Made by a program: the position numbers and the translations under genes. From Parvularculaceae bacterium (GTDB lineage: Bacteria; Pseudomonadota; Alphaproteobacteria; Caulobacterales; Parvularculaceae): a DNA stretch of 64,000 bases. Location of the stretch: assembly GCA_013389105.1 (NCBI GenBank), contig JACADZ010000022.1:1-64000 (forward strand). The letters run 5' to 3'. The notes under the pieces are model-generated. The model saw nothing but the letters and a program-made list of their open reading frames with translations, made no database searches and was not told the origin of the DNA. Positions within the stretch are counted from its first letter, which is position 1; the number at the start of each line of letters is the position of its first letter. Below are positions 32,435 to 45,380 of the stretch, one piece after another.

Positions 32435-34384
32435 TCAACCCGCCTTGTTGACCCGCATGTACCACTCGACGAGGCGCCGCACCTGGCGGGGCGTGTAGCC
32501 GCGATCGGTCATGCGCGCGACGAAGTTGTCGTGCTTCTTCTCGGTCTCCGAGTCCTTCTTCGAATCGAAGGAAATGACCGGAAGCAGGTCCTCGACCTGG
32601 CTGAACATGCGCTTCTCGATGACGTTGCGCAGCTTCTCGTAAGAAGTCCACGCCGGATTCTTGCCGTTGTTGGCCGCTCTCGCCCGGAGCGCGAATTTCA
32701 CGACTTCGTTGCGGAAGTCCTTGGGGTTCGCGATGCCGGCCGGCTTTTCGATCTTGGACAGTTCGGCGTCGAGATTGGCGCGGTCCATGAGCTGGCCGGT
32801 GTCGGGATCCTTGAAGTCCTGATCCTCGATCCAGGCGTCGGCATAGGCGATGTAGCGGTCGAACAGGTTCTGACCATATTCGCCGTAGGATTCGAGATAC
32901 GCCTTCTGGATCTCCTTGCCGATGAAGTCGGTGTAGCGGGTCGAGAGCTACGACTTGATGAAGTCGAGATACTTCTTCTCCACCTCGTCCGGAAACTGCT
33001 CGCGCTTGATGGCGTTTTCGAGCACGTACATGAGGTGCACGGGATCGGCCGCGACTTCATCCGTGTCGAAATTGAACGTCTCCGACAGAACCTTGTAGGC
33101 GAACCTGGTGGAGACGCCGTCCATGCCCTCGTCGATGCCGGCCGCGTCGCGATATTCCTGATGGGACTTCGCCTTGGGGTCGGAGTCCTTCAGCTTCTCG
33201 CCGTCATAGACGCGCAGCTTGGCGTTCAAGGTTGAATTCTCATGCTCGCGCAGCCGCGTCAGCACCGAGAAGCGGGCGAGCATGTCGAGCGTTTCCGGCG
33301 CGCAGGGCGCGGTCGCGAGTTCGGAGTTCTTCACCAGCTTGTCGTAGATCTGGCGCTCTTCGGTGACGCGAAGGCAATAGGGCACCTTGATCACGCTGAT
33401 GCGGTCGAGGAAGGCCTCGTTGTGCTTGTTGTTGCGGAAGAGCTGCCACTCGGCTTCGTTCGAGTGGGCGAGGATCACGCCGTTGAACGGGATGGGGCCC
33501 AGCGCTTCGGTGCCGATGTAGTTGCCCTCCTGCGTGGCGGTGAGCAGCGGGTGCAGCACCTTGATCGGGGCCTTGAACATCTCGACGAATTCGAGAAGCC
33601 CCTGGTTCGCGCGGCACAGGCCGCCCGAATAGGAATAGGCGTCCGAGTCCGACTGAGAGAAGTGTTCGAGCTTCCTGATGTCGACCTTGCCGACGAGGCT
33701 CGAGATGTCCTGGTTGTTCTCATCGCCCGGCTCGGTCTTGGCGATGGCGATCTGACGCAGCTTGGACGGATAGAGGCGCACAACCTCGAATTTCGAGATG
33801 TCGCCGCCGAATTCGTCGAGGCGCTTGACCGCCCAAGGGCTCATGATGCCGGAAAGGCGGCGCTTCTCGATGCCGTATTTGTCCTGAAGCAGCGATTTCA
33901 GCTCCTCCGACTGGAAGAGCCCGAGGGGGCTCTCGAATACGGGGGAGATCTGCGCGCCGGCCTTCAGCACGTAGATCGGATGCACTTCCATGAGGTCTTT
34001 GAGGCGCTCGGCGAGCGAGGATTTGCCGCCCCCGACCGGACCGAGGAGATAGATGATCTGCCGCTTTTCCTCGAGGCCCTGGCCGGCGTGTCGGAAGTAG
34101 GAGACGATCCGTTCGATCGTGTCCTCCATGCCGAAGAAGCCCTCGAACGCCTTGTAGCGGCGGATCGTCCGGTTGAAAAAGATGCGCGACAGCCGCGGGT
34201 CGCGGGACGTGTCGATCATCTCCGGCTCGCCGATGGCCGCGATCATCCGCTCGGCCGGCGAGGCGTAGAGCATGGGGTCGTCGCGCGCCGCGAGGAGATA
34301 GTCGCGCAGCGACATCGCCTCCTGCTTCACGCGCGAGTAGCTCTCGGAAAAGAGATCGAAGACGTCGAGACTGGAACCGCTCAT
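32435..34384 (-). pseudogene. prkA: PrkA (YeaG) serine protein kinase, interrupted by an in-frame TAG
   Basis: PrkA is a serine kinase with an AAA+ core that acts in starvation and stress responses. One frame from 34384 to 32435 encodes 649 residues, the full family length, apart from a TAG at 32948–32950. The first 478 codons hold the N-terminal AAA+ part with LLGPVGGGKSSLAERLK (Walker A) and NEAEWQLFRNN. After the TAG the conserved kinase C-terminus continues: RYTDFIGKEIQKAYLESYGE, KIEKPAGIANPKDFRNE and EKRMFSQVEDLLPVISF. Frame and protein conservation are intact on both sides, so the stop is recent, a sequence error, or read through. Truncation would remove the catalytic C-terminal region. 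A good ribosome site (GAGGTGAG) precedes the ATG. Confidence 0.9.
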
Positions 34385-34893
34385 GGGGCTTCACTCACCT
34401 CAAACTGGCCGGGCGGAATTCGCCGGGCCGGCGCATTGCCGAAAAGACCTGAACGCAACTATCGCCAGAACAGATGTGGGCGCTGGACGACATTAGTGAA
34501 GTCCCCGAAGCAACCGATGTTCGGGGGCGGGGCGTCTCGGCGCTCGGATCAACGGCGGAACCAAGGTTCGGCGAGCGGCTTCTTCCCGCCTTTTTGCGGC
34601 CGACAAGGCTGTGGTGGCTCTCTTGTTTCATCGCCCGCCCGCTTCCGCGCCGTCTCCTGATGCGTGTTGCCGAATTCCGCCGTCGATCTCAGTCGCCCGC
34701 TTCCTTGGCGACATGGTAAACGCCGCCCTGTTAACAATTCGTGTCCCCGGATAATGTAACAAGAATATGGCCGCGCCGCGACCGCTTTCGACGACGCCGG
34801 ACAATTCATCTCACTTTTGCGTCAGCCTGCGTGAGTTTCGTCGCACTTTGACTCGCATGTTCGAAAGTGGCGCGCTCGCGCAATTTTCTTGCG
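34385..34893. other. Intergenic region upstream of prkA
   Basis: These 509 bases separate the divergent prkA start from the end of the glycerate kinase gene. No supported coding frame is present; the short frames here have no family similarity and no ribosome sites. The prkA ribosome site lies at its left end. A stretch at about 34715–34770 is AT-richer, with a GTTAAC palindrome (34730–34735) and ATAATGTAACA. A regulated prkA promoter probably lies here, but I cannot call its boxes. Confidence 0.5.
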
Positions 34894-36177
34894 TCACGAA
34901 GGCGGGGGCGCGCCAACCAGAATGACTCGAACATCGCCGACATTGGTCGGCTGCGCGCCGATGGCGATCGCATCGCCGAGCAAGGTGAAGAACTCTCCGC
35001 TCCGATGCGCGTCGAGCCAGCCGCACGCATCGACGCCAAGCAGCGCAGCCCGCGCAACCGAGTCGGCAAAGAGCAGGGCGCCGGCGTCGGTTCCTTGGCC
35101 GTCGACGCCGTCGCTGTCCCAGGCAGCCGCGCACACGCCGCAGGCGCCCGCAGCGACCGCCAGCGCCAGCAGGTACTCGCGGCAGCGCCCGCCAGCGCCC
35201 GACGCTCCATCGAGCGTCACCGACAACTCCCCGCCGGAAACGAGCGCGACGGGCCGGCCGCGCGTCGCGACCTGAAGAGCGAGCCGCGCATGTTCGGCGG
35301 CGACCCGTCGCGCCACGCCGGCGACGACGCCAAGAGCGATCGGTTCGTAGCCTTCGGCCGCCGCAGCGGCGCAGGCGGCGGCCACAGCCGTCGACGGCCC
35401 GCCGATCAGCGTGAAATCGCGACGCCGGCCTTCGCGATGTGACTTCGGCGTCTCGTTGCGGAAGTCGGCGAGGGCGGCGGCGACCTTCGCCGACGGGTTG
35501 ATGCGCCAGCGTCTCAGGATGTCCCGCGCCTGCTCCTGCGTGGTGGGATCTGGAACAGTCGGCCCCGAACCGATTGACGCCGGGTCGTCGCCGGGCACGT
35601 CGGAAAGCGCGAAGGTGCGCATGGGCGCCCGAGTCGCGGCCGAGAGCCTCCCGCCCTTGACGGCCGACAGGTGCTTTCTGACCGTGTTGATGTCCTCGAT
35701 CGGCGCGCCGCGCGCCAGAAGGGCGCGCGTCGCCGCCTGCTTGTCGGCAAGGCAGAGGCCCGGCGCCGGCAGCGCCATTAGCGACGAGGCGCCGCCGGAA
35801 AGCAGGAACAGGATTTCATCGTCGGGGGCGGCCGCGCGGCAGCGCCCGAGGATCTGCTCGGCCGCCAGCACCGAGGACTGATCGGGAACCGGATGCGCAG
35901 CCTCGAGGATTCCGATCGGGTCGCCGGCTGGCGAGACTCCCGGCGCTCCTTTCTGGGCGACGACGAGGCCCCGCGCGCCCGGCAGCGCCTCGGCGACGGC
36001 GCGGGCCATGGCCGCGGACGCTTTGCCGGCGCCGAGCACGAGATAGGAGCGGGCGCGATCGAGCGGCGCTAGGTGCGGCTTGAGCAAGTTCGCCGCATCA
36101 ACCGCGGCCTGCACCCGGGCGACGATGCGCAGCAGGCGCTCGCGCTGGACCAGGTCGGGTTGCTGCGGGTCGTTCAT
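34894..36177 (-). CDS. Glycerate 2-kinase (TtuD/MOFRL family)
   Basis: The 427-residue protein has the two-domain GckA/TtuD layout: LVLGAGKASAAMARAVAEAL, the LFLLSGGASSLMALPA nucleotide-binding loop, NTVRKHLSAVKGGRL and SDVPGDDPASIGSGPTVPD in the N-terminal domain. The C-terminal MOFRL domain carries LVSGGELSVT and DSDGVDGQGTDAGALL. These enzymes phosphorylate D-glycerate to 2-phosphoglycerate, feeding glycolate or tartrate breakdown into glycolysis. No other gene of those pathways is adjacent. Confidence 0.92.
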   Translation of the reverse strand: MNDPQQPDLVQRERLLRIVARVQAAVDAANLLKPHLAPLDRARSYLVLGAGKASAAMARAVAEALPGARGLVVAQKGAPGVSPAGDPIGILEAAHPVPDQSSVLAAEQILGRCRAAAPDDEILFLLSGGASSLMALPAPGLCLADKQAATRALLARGAPIEDINTVRKHLSAVKGGRLSAATRAPMRTFALSDVPGDDPASIGSGPTVPDPTTQEQARDILRRWRINPSAKVAAALADFRNETPKSHREGRRRDFTLIGGPSTAVAAACAAAAAEGYEPIALGVVAGVARRVAAEHARLALQVATRGRPVALVSGGELSVTLDGASGAGGRCREYLLALAVAAGACGVCAAAWDSDGVDGQGTDAGALLFADSVARAALLGVDACGWLDAHRSGEFFTLLGDAIAIGAQPTNVGDVRVILVGAPPPS

Positions 36178-36346
36178 GGTCTCGGGAGGGCGCCGCCGAC
36201 GCCAAGATAATTCCGTTGCAGAAGCGCCGCTTCGCCGCCGCCGGCCTGACGCTGAGCGAGCACACGACCAAGGAGGCTATGGTCCGCTTCGTTCGGTCTG
36301 CCCGCACAACGATAGGCGTAGGCGGTCCGGACCCAACCAAAGAAAT

Positions 36347-39069
<2,723 letters not shown>

Positions 39070-39075
39070 GGTCCG

Positions 39076-39157
39076 TCCCTACGCCGGCCCTAACCGGATC
39101 AGGTTCAAAGGGTGCTCGCGCGAACAGCGGCGATCTCAGCGGGTCGTCCCGCGCCCC
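39076..39157 (-). promoter_or_regulatory. TPP riboswitch (THI element)
   Basis: Read on the minus strand, the region has the conserved thi-box order: a GGGGCGCGGG 5' arm, the CTGAGA loop, ACCCTTTGAACCTGATC, CGGTTAG and a closing GCGTAGGGA. The adjacent GGGACGG includes the likely ribosome site and the ATG follows a few bases later. Control of translation initiation is therefore likely: bound thiamine pyrophosphate would hide the start of the DUF2233–thiC operon. Confidence 0.95.
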
Positions 39158-39247
39158 TCGGTGTCGAGGACATCTCTAGCAGCACGGAGAAGCGCCTTCA
39201 AGAACCGCCGCCCCAAATCGGCCTGCATCGTCGCCCACCGTCCAGCG

Positions 39248-39751
39248 ATGACAGCCCCGTCGCCCATGCCTCTTGTCGTCCTCGTCGCGGCGCTCGCCGC
39301 TCTCGGCCTCTGCGCCTCAGCGCGAGCCGCCGTCGACAGCATCCTTATCGAAAAAGGCGCGCGGCGCATGACGCTGTACGAGGACGGTCGCACGGTCAAA
39401 ACCTACCGCATCGCGCTCGGTTTCTCGCCGGTCGGCGACAAGGTGCGGCAAGGCGACGGCAGGACGCCGGAAGGCGTCTATCGCATTTCGCTCAAGAACC
39501 CGAACTCGCAGTTCCACCTGTCGCTCAAGATCTCTTATCCCGATACGGAAGATCGGCGCGCAGCGGCCCGCCGCGGCGTCGACCCGGGCGGCGATATCTT
39601 CATCCACGGCACGCCCGGCAGAAGCGCGCCATATCCCGCGGGCGCTTCGATCCCGGACTGGACGCTCGGCTGCATCGCCGTGACCAATGAAGAAATCGAG
39701 GAGGTGTTCAGCCTCGTCGGGGTCGGCGCGCGCGTCGAGATACGCCCTTGA
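39248..39751 (+). CDS. L,D-transpeptidase (YkuD) family protein
   Basis: The 167-residue protein has a signal peptide (AALAALGLCASARA) and a YkuD domain. ILIEKGARRMTLYEDGR opens the fold and the catalytic motif reads FIHGTPG…DWTLGCIAVTNEE, with the Cys nucleophile about residue 143. YkuD enzymes form 3-3 crosslinks in peptidoglycan or attach lipoproteins to it. The ATG at 39248 gives the best signal; the longer frame upstream runs through the opposite riboswitch and is not used. Confidence 0.9.
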   Translation: MTAPSPMPLVVLVAALAALGLCASARAAVDSILIEKGARRMTLYEDGRTVKTYRIALGFSPVGDKVRQGDGRTPEGVYRISLKNPNSQFHLSLKISYPDTEDRRAAARRGVDPGGDIFIHGTPGRSAPYPAGASIPDWTLGCIAVTNEEIEEVFSLVGVGARVEIRP

Positions 39752-39873
39752 GGCGCCTGCGGTTCGCCGGCCGGCGCGCAAGGCGCCTCGGCCCGGCGTC
39801 ATCGACATGGGGCCGCCGAACTTGCTAGGTCGAGTTCGGTTGGGAAATACGCTGAGGGATAGGGGGGGTCGTG

Positions 39874-40251
39874 ATGGCGATCATCGCGCGACTTTTCATG
39901 GCGGCGCTCGCCGGCCTGCACGCCTATTTCGGCTGGCTGGAAATGTTCCGATGGACGGCGCCGCGCACGATCGAGGCTTTCGGCCTTACTCCCGAATTCG
40001 CCGAGGCTTCGCGGATCCTCGCCGTCAATCAGGGCGCGTATAACTGGATCTTCGCCGCAGGAATGCTGTGGGCCGCGTTCGCGCCCCTCCGCCTTGCCCG
40101 GCCCCTCGGATTTTTCTTTTCGGGCGCGGCTCTCGCCGCCGGACTCTTCGGCGGCGCGACCGGCCCTGACAGCATATTCCTATATCAGGCGCTGCCTGGC
40201 GCGCTGGCGCTCGCTGCGGTCTATGTGAGCCAGCGTCCCAAGTTCAGATAG
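39874..40251 (+). CDS. DUF1304 family membrane protein
   Basis: The 125-residue protein has four membrane helices. It carries the DUF1304 signature in the first two: AGLHAYFGWLEMFRWTAP (about 14–31) and NQGAYNWIFAAGMLW. ATG at 39874 follows a run of G residues; a GTG directly upstream is possible. DUF1304 proteins are small inner-membrane proteins of unknown function. A promoter-like GCTAGGTC lies about 45 bases upstream. Confidence 0.88.
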   Translation: MAIIARLFMAALAGLHAYFGWLEMFRWTAPRTIEAFGLTPEFAEASRILAVNQGAYNWIFAAGMLWAAFAPLRLARPLGFFFSGAALAAGLFGGATGPDSIFLYQALPGALALAAVYVSQRPKFR

Positions 40252-40279
40252 GCGGCCCGCGCTGCCGGCCGCATGCGGA

Positions 40280-40717
40280 TCATTCCGACGCTGCAGCAAG
40301 CCGCGCCGCGATGATCCGGCGCATGTCTGCGGCGCTGTGATTTACCGTCAGGCGATCGACGATCGCGCCTGTTTGGGCGTCGATCAGCAGCGTGTAGCCC
40401 GTCGCCGTCGAGAACCGTTCGTAGACGGAGGCGAGTCCGTCTGCGGCGGCGGCGGCGCGCGGGCGGTCAGGCCCGAACGTCAGGTCGTATTCGACGAACT
40501 TGACCGGCGCGTCTGCGAAGTCGTGCATGACTTTGAGCAGGCGGGGCTTTAAGATCTTGCAGGCCGAGCACCATTGCGAATTGAAGGTCGCTGCGATGAG
40601 TTCGGGCTCGCCGGAGACGGCGGCTGAGGCGCTCGCCGCCGGCGTTCTCGCGTACAGGGCGAAACCGGCGGCGCCGGCGAGCAGAACCAGGAGAAGGATC
40701 AGGTCGTTGCGCTTCAT
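40280..40717 (-). CDS. Thioredoxin-like protein, membrane-anchored
   Basis: The 145-residue protein has an uncleaved or cleavable N-terminal membrane segment (LILLLVLLAGAAGFALYA) followed by a thioredoxin fold. The active-site CxxC is in NSQWCSACKILKPRL and a conserved segment ends VDRLTVNHSAADMRRII. It should work in the periplasm as a disulfide reductase or oxidase. The CSAC motif departs from the usual CGPC or CPHC, so direction is uncertain. It is divergent from the oxidase at 40789 with about 70 bases between. Confidence 0.82.
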   Translation of the reverse strand: MKRNDLILLLVLLAGAAGFALYARTPAASASAAVSGEPELIAATFNSQWCSACKILKPRLLKVMHDFADAPVKFVEYDLTFGPDRPRAAAAADGLASVYERFSTATGYTLLIDAQTGAIVDRLTVNHSAADMRRIIAARLAAASE

Positions 40718-40788
40718 GAGCCTCTTTTAGACAATTCCTGCTTCGGCCAACATGCCGTAGGGCGGAGAGCCGAGGCGGGGCGGGGGTG

Positions 40789-41904
40789 ATGGAGCGGCGC
40801 GTGTTCCTCGGCGGCGCTTTCGCCGCCGCGGGGATTGATCGGAGCAAAGCGGCGATGGGGCCGACCGGGCTGCAGGACTTTGACGCGCCGCTTGCGCCCG
40901 TAAAGGTTGCGACGGAGCGGGAGATAGCCTCGCGGGTCGGTTTTCGGCCCTTTCGAGCTGAAGGCTTCGTGGTCCGAAGCGAGGCGCTGGGGCACAAGCT
41001 TCTCGTCCATAATTATGGCCATGGCGGCGCCGGGGTCACGCTCTCCTGGGGTTCCGCGCGGCTCGCGCTCTCGGCCGCTGGCTCAAAGAATTTCGATAGC
41101 GCGGCGGTGATCGGCGCCGGGATTATCGGCCTGACGACTGCGATTTCGCTAGCGCGCGCCGGCGTCGCTGTGACGATTTACGCCGAGGCGTCGTCGCCGG
41201 AGACAACCTCGGACGTCGCCGCGGCGCTCTGGCAGCCTTCGACGATTTTCCGCACCGAAAGCATGGGTGCGGCGGCGATGGAACAGTTCCGTTTCGCCGC
41301 CCGGGTCAGCCACGACGCATTCCGCGACGAGGCCGGCAGGCCTGGGCGGGGCGTCCGCTGGATCCGCATGTTCGATCTCTCCGAAACGCCCTTTGGCTCA
41401 GAACGGCCCGAGGGCGCAGATCTCTATCCCGGCTCCCGGCCGAGCCCCGGCGCAGCGCGCCGTTTCGGCGTCGCCCACGCTGAATGCTATTACGCGCTCG
41501 TCATTGACATGTCGGTCTACCTGCCCGCCTTGATCGCCGAGTTCGCCCGCCTTGGCGGCCGCCTCATCGCCCGCCGGTTCGACTCGCCGGCCGAACTCGG
41601 CCGACTCGACGACGCCGTCGTTTTCAACTGCACGGGCATGGGCTCGCGAACGCTGTTCGCCGATCGGCTGCTGACGCCCGTTCGCGGACAGATCACCTGG
41701 CTCAAGGGGCAACCGGAGGTAGACTACGGCTATGTTTTCGACGGCCCGCAGGGGCTGCTCTATATGTTCCCGAGAGAAAACTCGATCGCCCTCGGCGGGT
41801 CCATGGGCTGGGGCGAGACCTCCCCCACGATCGATGAAAACGACAAGCGCCGCATGATCGAGGGCCATGCCCGGATTTCGGCGCGGCTGTCGCGTCAGCT
41901 CTGA
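40789..41904 (+). CDS. FAD-dependent D-amino-acid oxidase-like protein, permuted order
   Basis: The 371-residue protein has a Tat-like start ([15 protein letters not shown]). Its FAD motif [19 protein letters not shown] is at about residues 108–126, not near the N-terminus. Ahead of it lies [12 protein letters not shown] and [15 protein letters not shown], the flavin-binding signature that normally ends D-amino-acid oxidases. The chain ends after [21 protein letters not shown]. The domain order is thus circularly permuted relative to the classical enzyme. D-amino acids are the likely substrates by family. The last ten bases overlap the convergent purA. Confidence 0.8.
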   Translation: MERRVFLGGAFAAAGIDRSKAAMGPTGLQDFDAPLAPVKVATEREIASRVGFRPFRAEGFVVRSEALGHKLLVHNYGHGGAGVTLSWGSARLALSAAGSKNFDSAAVIGAGIIGLTTAISLARAGVAVTIYAEASSPETTSDVAAALWQPSTIFRTESMGAAAMEQFRFAARVSHDAFRDEAGRPGRGVRWIRMFDLSETPFGSERPEGADLYPGSRPSPGAARRFGVAHAECYYALVIDMSVYLPALIAEFARLGGRLIARRFDSPAELGRLDDAVVFNCTGMGSRTLFADRLLTPVRGQITWLKGQPEVDYGYVFDGPQGLLYMFPRENSIALGGSMGWGETSPTIDENDKRRMIEGHARISARLSRQL

Positions 41905-43190
41905 AACGGATCGCGAATGAGGATGACGTCTTCGCGCTCGGGGCTGGTCGAGACAAGCGCTACGGGACGGCCCATCAGCTCCTCGAGGCGCCGCACATAT
42001 TTCACAGCCTCCGCCGGAAGGTCCGCCCACGACCTCGCCCGCGCCGTCGAGCCCTTCCACCCGGGCATGCGTTCATAGACCGGCTCGATGGCCGTATCGG
42101 CGTCGACGCCCGGCGGCAGATGGTCGTAGCTGCGGCCGCCGATGCGGTATCCGATGGCGACCCTTAGTTCGTCGAAGCCGTCGAGGACGTCGAGCTTGGT
42201 CAGCGCCACGCCGTCGACGCCCGATACGGAGAGGGCCTGGCGGACGAGGCAAGCGTCGAACCAGCCGCAACGGCGCTTGCGCCCCGTGACCGTGCCGAAC
42301 TCGCGGCCCCGCTCGCCGATCCTCTCGCCGATCGCATCCTTGAGTTCGGTCGGAAACGGGCCCTCGCCCACCCTAGTCGCGTAGGCCTTCACGATCCCGA
42401 GAACATAGCCGATGGCGCGCGGACCGAGTCCGGAGCCGGTCGCCGCCTGGCCCGCGACCGTGTTTGACGAGGTCACGTACGGGTAGGTGCCGTGGTCGAC
42501 GTCGAGGAGCACGCCCTGCGCGCCTTCGAAGAGGATTCTCTTGCCGGCCCGGCGCTGGTCTTCAAGAAGCCGCCACACGCAGGCGGCGAACGGGAGCACT
42601 CTGGGCGCGACCTCCTTCAGCCGCTCGACGAGCGCGCCGGCGTCGACCGGCGCGACCCCGAAGCCCCGGCGCAGCGCATTGTGGTGGACCAGCAGATTCT
42701 CAACCTTGCGCAGGAGCGCCGCCTCGCCGAGCGCTAGATCGATGACCCGGATGGCGCGGCGGCCGGCCCTGTCCTCATAGGCCGGCCCGATGCCGCGCTT
42801 GGTCGTGCCGATTTTCACGCCGTCCGCCGCGCCCTCACGCAGCGCGTCGAGTTCCTGATGGACCGGCAGAATGAGCGTCGCATTCTCCGCAAGGGCGAGG
42901 CTGTCCGGGGAGACCTTCACCCCCTGCGCCTCGATCCGGGCGATCTCATCGATGAAATGGAAGGGATCGACGACGACCCCTGATCCGATGACGGCGAGCT
43001 TGCCGGGCCGCACGACGCCGGACGGCAGCAGCGAGAGCTTGTAGGTCACGCCGTCGATGACGAGGGTATGGCCGGCGTTGTGCCCGCCCTGAAACCGGAC
43101 CACCACGTCCGCGCGGGCCGACAGCCAGTCGACGATCTTGCCTTTGCCTTCGTCGCCCCATTGGGCGCCGATCACCGCCACGTCGGCCAT
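41895..43190 (-). CDS. purA: Adenylosuccinate synthetase
   Basis: PurA joins IMP and aspartate using GTP, the first step to AMP. The 431-residue protein starts [19 protein letters not shown] with the catalytic loop, and has [47 protein letters not shown], split here at about residues 220–240, and [11 protein letters not shown]. All substrate loops are intact. The ATG follows GAAGAGGAC. The 3' end overlaps the oxidase gene. Confidence 0.97.
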   Translation of the reverse strand: MADVAVIGAQWGDEGKGKIVDWLSARADVVVRFQGGHNAGHTLVIDGVTYKLSLLPSGVVRPGKLAVIGSGVVVDPFHFIDEIARIEAQGVKVSPDSLALAENATLILPVHQELDALREGAADGVKIGTTKRGIGPAYEDRAGRRAIRVIDLALGEAALLRKVENLLVHHNALRRGFGVAPVDAGALVERLKEVAPRVLPFAACVWRLLEDQRRAGKRILFEGAQGVLLDVDHGTYPYVTSSNTVAGQAATGSGLGPRAIGYVLGIVKAYATRVGEGPFPTELKDAIGERIGERGREFGTVTGRKRRCGWFDACLVRQALSVSGVDGVALTKLDVLDGFDELRVAIGYRIGGRSYDHLPPGVDADTAIEPVYERMPGWKGSTARARSWADLPAEAVKYVRRLEELMGRPVALVSTSPEREDVILIRDPFQS

Positions 43191-43334
43191 GACTTGTCCT
43201 CTTCAGCAGGAAGCCGCGCACCTTAGGGGGACGGCGACCTCAAGACCAGTTCAGGCCGTCGTCTCTCCACGTCCGCCGCGGGGTTTGATAGCATCCGAGA
43301 ACCCGATTAGACCTCGACGTCGCGTCACAAGGCG

Positions 43335-44216
43335 ATGAAGGCCATGGTAGCGCGATCGGCGGAGACGACGACCGCCGCGCCATCCGACAAGCACATCGTG
43401 GAAGTGCTCATCGAGGAGCGCGCGCCGGGTCTCGTTGCGTCGCGTTTCTGGCCGCTCTATCGCGCCGTCCTCTACCCCCTTCTGCGCGAGCCGGAGGCCG
43501 TGCGCATGGCCGACGCCATTCAGGGAAAGTCGGGGGCCGAAGTCATGGCCTACATGAGCGAGCTCCTCGCGCTCAAGGTCGACGTCGAGGGGGCGGAGAA
43601 CCTGCCGCGCGCCGGCCGTGTGATCGTGGCCCCCATTCATCCGACCGGGATCGCCGACGGGATCGCCATGTGGGACGCGTTGAAGCCTCGACGTCCCGAC
43701 CAGATCTATTTCGCCAACCGCGACGCCATCCGGGTGACGGAGCGCCTCGCCGACGTGCTCATTCCCGTGGAGTGGGTTGCGGCCAAGCGCACGCGCCAGC
43801 GCTCGCGCGAGACGCTGCTCGCCGCCAACGCCGCTTTCGAGGCCGACCGGTGCGTCGTGCTCTTTCCTTCGGGGCGCCTCGCCTTCATGAACGAGAAGCG
43901 CGAACTCACCGAGCAGGAGTGGCAACCCTCGATCGCGATTTTCGCCCGAAAGTACCGCTGCGCCGTCGTGCCGACGCACATCGAGGCGCGCAACTCCTGG
44001 CTTTACTACTGGTTCCGCCGCCTCAGTCCGGAGCTCCGCGACATCACGCTTTTCAACGAGCTCCTCAACAAGAAGGGCAAGACGTTTCGCGTCACGTTTG
44101 GAAAGCCCATTCCGCATGAAGCGCTTCAGGGCGACCCGACTGAAGTCGCCGCCCGGCTACGACATCACGCCTGGAGGGGGATCCCGGCGGGCACGCCCTG
44201 GGGAGAAGGCTCCTAA
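43335..44216 (+). CDS. Glycerol acyltransferase (PlsC-like) family protein
   Basis: The 293-residue protein has the acyltransferase box with a variant HxxxxD motif, APIHPTGIADGIAMWD (about 98–113), followed by ANRDAIRVTERLADVLIPVEWV and VVLFPSGRLA, matching blocks II and III. It should transfer a fatty acyl chain to a glycerol or other lipid backbone at the inner membrane. No membrane helix is obvious except near SWLYYWF. It is divergent from purA. The exact acceptor cannot be read from sequence. Confidence 0.85.
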   Translation: MKAMVARSAETTTAAPSDKHIVEVLIEERAPGLVASRFWPLYRAVLYPLLREPEAVRMADAIQGKSGAEVMAYMSELLALKVDVEGAENLPRAGRVIVAPIHPTGIADGIAMWDALKPRRPDQIYFANRDAIRVTERLADVLIPVEWVAAKRTRQRSRETLLAANAAFEADRCVVLFPSGRLAFMNEKRELTEQEWQPSIAIFARKYRCAVVPTHIEARNSWLYYWFRRLSPELRDITLFNELLNKKGKTFRVTFGKPIPHEALQGDPTEVAARLRHHAWRGIPAGTPWGEGS

Positions 44217-44330
44217 GTCAGCCTTCGCCGACCCTCCCGTGCTTGGGAGCGACCTCGGCCGGCGGACGCCGTTGCGTTCGGAGCGGGCTGGCTGCTAGCC
44301 AGACCATCCAGAATGATGAGGCAATGTTTG

Positions 44331-45305
44331 ATGCGCTCGCTGATGATCGCCGCGCTCCTGGCGCTTGCCGCGTGCGACGCCGCAAAGACCGAACCGGACG
44401 CCCGCGCCGAGCCGCGAACAGGCGCGCCGGCCGAAGCCGCGGCGCCGCAATGGTCTATCGACTCCGGCGGCGACCTCAACGCCTTTTTCGAGTGTCTTGA
44501 GAGGGAGAGGATCTCGCTCGTCAGCGCGCATCGCGGCGGACCGAAACCGGGTTATCCGGAAAACGCGCTCGCGACCCTTCGCGAGACGCTTGAAATCGCT
44601 CCCGCCATTCTCGAAGTCGACGTCGCGACGTCGTCCGACGGCGTTCTCTATCTCTTCCACGATGACACGCTGGACGAGAAGACGACCGGGGCCGGGCCGG
44701 CTGACGGCCTTGCTTGGGAAGAGATTGGCAATCTGCGCCTCAAGGATGCGTCCGGCAAGGCCACGGACTATCCCCCGACCCGACTCGGCGAGGCTCTTGA
44801 ATGGGCAGACGGGCGCACCATCCTCGCCCTCGATATCAAGCGCTCGACGCGCTACGAGGACGTCGTCAGCGAAGTCCGCCGCCAGGGCGCCGAGGACCGG
44901 GTGCTCCTCATCGCCTACACCACGGCGCAGGCCCGCAAGCTTCATTCTCTCCTGCCCGAGGCGATGATTTCGCTCAATGTCGGCTCGCAATCGGAGCTGA
45001 ACGGCGCGGTCGCAGCCGGAATACCAACCGACCGCATCGTCGCGTTCACCGGCGTCGAGACGCCCGACCCGCGGCTGTTCTCGGTCCTCAACGACCGGGA
45101 TGTCGAGGTGATTTTCGGCACGCTCGGCGGCGCGGATTCGCTCGACGCGCGGGCGGCGCGGTCGGGCGATGATCGTCTCTATACAGAGCTTGCCGAGACG
45201 GGGGTCGATCTGATCGCCACCGACCGGCCGGCCGCGGTTCAGGCCGCGCTCGGCCGCGCCGGCCGCGCCGGCAAGGCGGGCGTCTGCGGGATTTCACGCA
45301 ACTGA
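44331..45305 (+). CDS. Glycerophosphodiester phosphodiesterase family lipoprotein
   Basis: The 324-residue protein (ATG 44331, with GAGG about eight bases upstream; ATGs at 44313 and 44316 are alternatives) has a lipobox LLALAACDAA. Its TIM-barrel GDPD domain has VSAHRGGPKPGYPENALATL with the active-site HR…EN, EVDVATSSDGVLYLFHDDTLD with catalytic Glu, Asp and His, and LALDIKRST. It cleaves glycerophosphodiesters to glycerol-3-phosphate and an alcohol. Lipid anchoring places it in the periplasm, where it could recycle lipid head groups; it lies next to an acyltransferase gene. Confidence 0.9.
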   Translation: MRSLMIAALLALAACDAAKTEPDARAEPRTGAPAEAAAPQWSIDSGGDLNAFFECLERERISLVSAHRGGPKPGYPENALATLRETLEIAPAILEVDVATSSDGVLYLFHDDTLDEKTTGAGPADGLAWEEIGNLRLKDASGKATDYPPTRLGEALEWADGRTILALDIKRSTRYEDVVSEVRRQGAEDRVLLIAYTTAQARKLHSLLPEAMISLNVGSQSELNGAVAAGIPTDRIVAFTGVETPDPRLFSVLNDRDVEVIFGTLGGADSLDARAARSGDDRLYTELAETGVDLIATDRPAAVQAALGRAGRAGKAGVCGISRN

Positions 45306-45380
45306 CGTGGGGCGGGGCGGCGGCGCTTGCCCGGCGGCGGCCCCCATGTGAGACTAGTTGCGGGGCTAGGCGGGGCTTTC

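Noticed and set aside
32435..34384. General reassignment of TAG to an amino acid
   Set aside because: Several intact genes in the window end normally at TAG, including hemD, the DUF3576 gene and the HCCA-isomerase gene, so TAG is an ordinary stop here.
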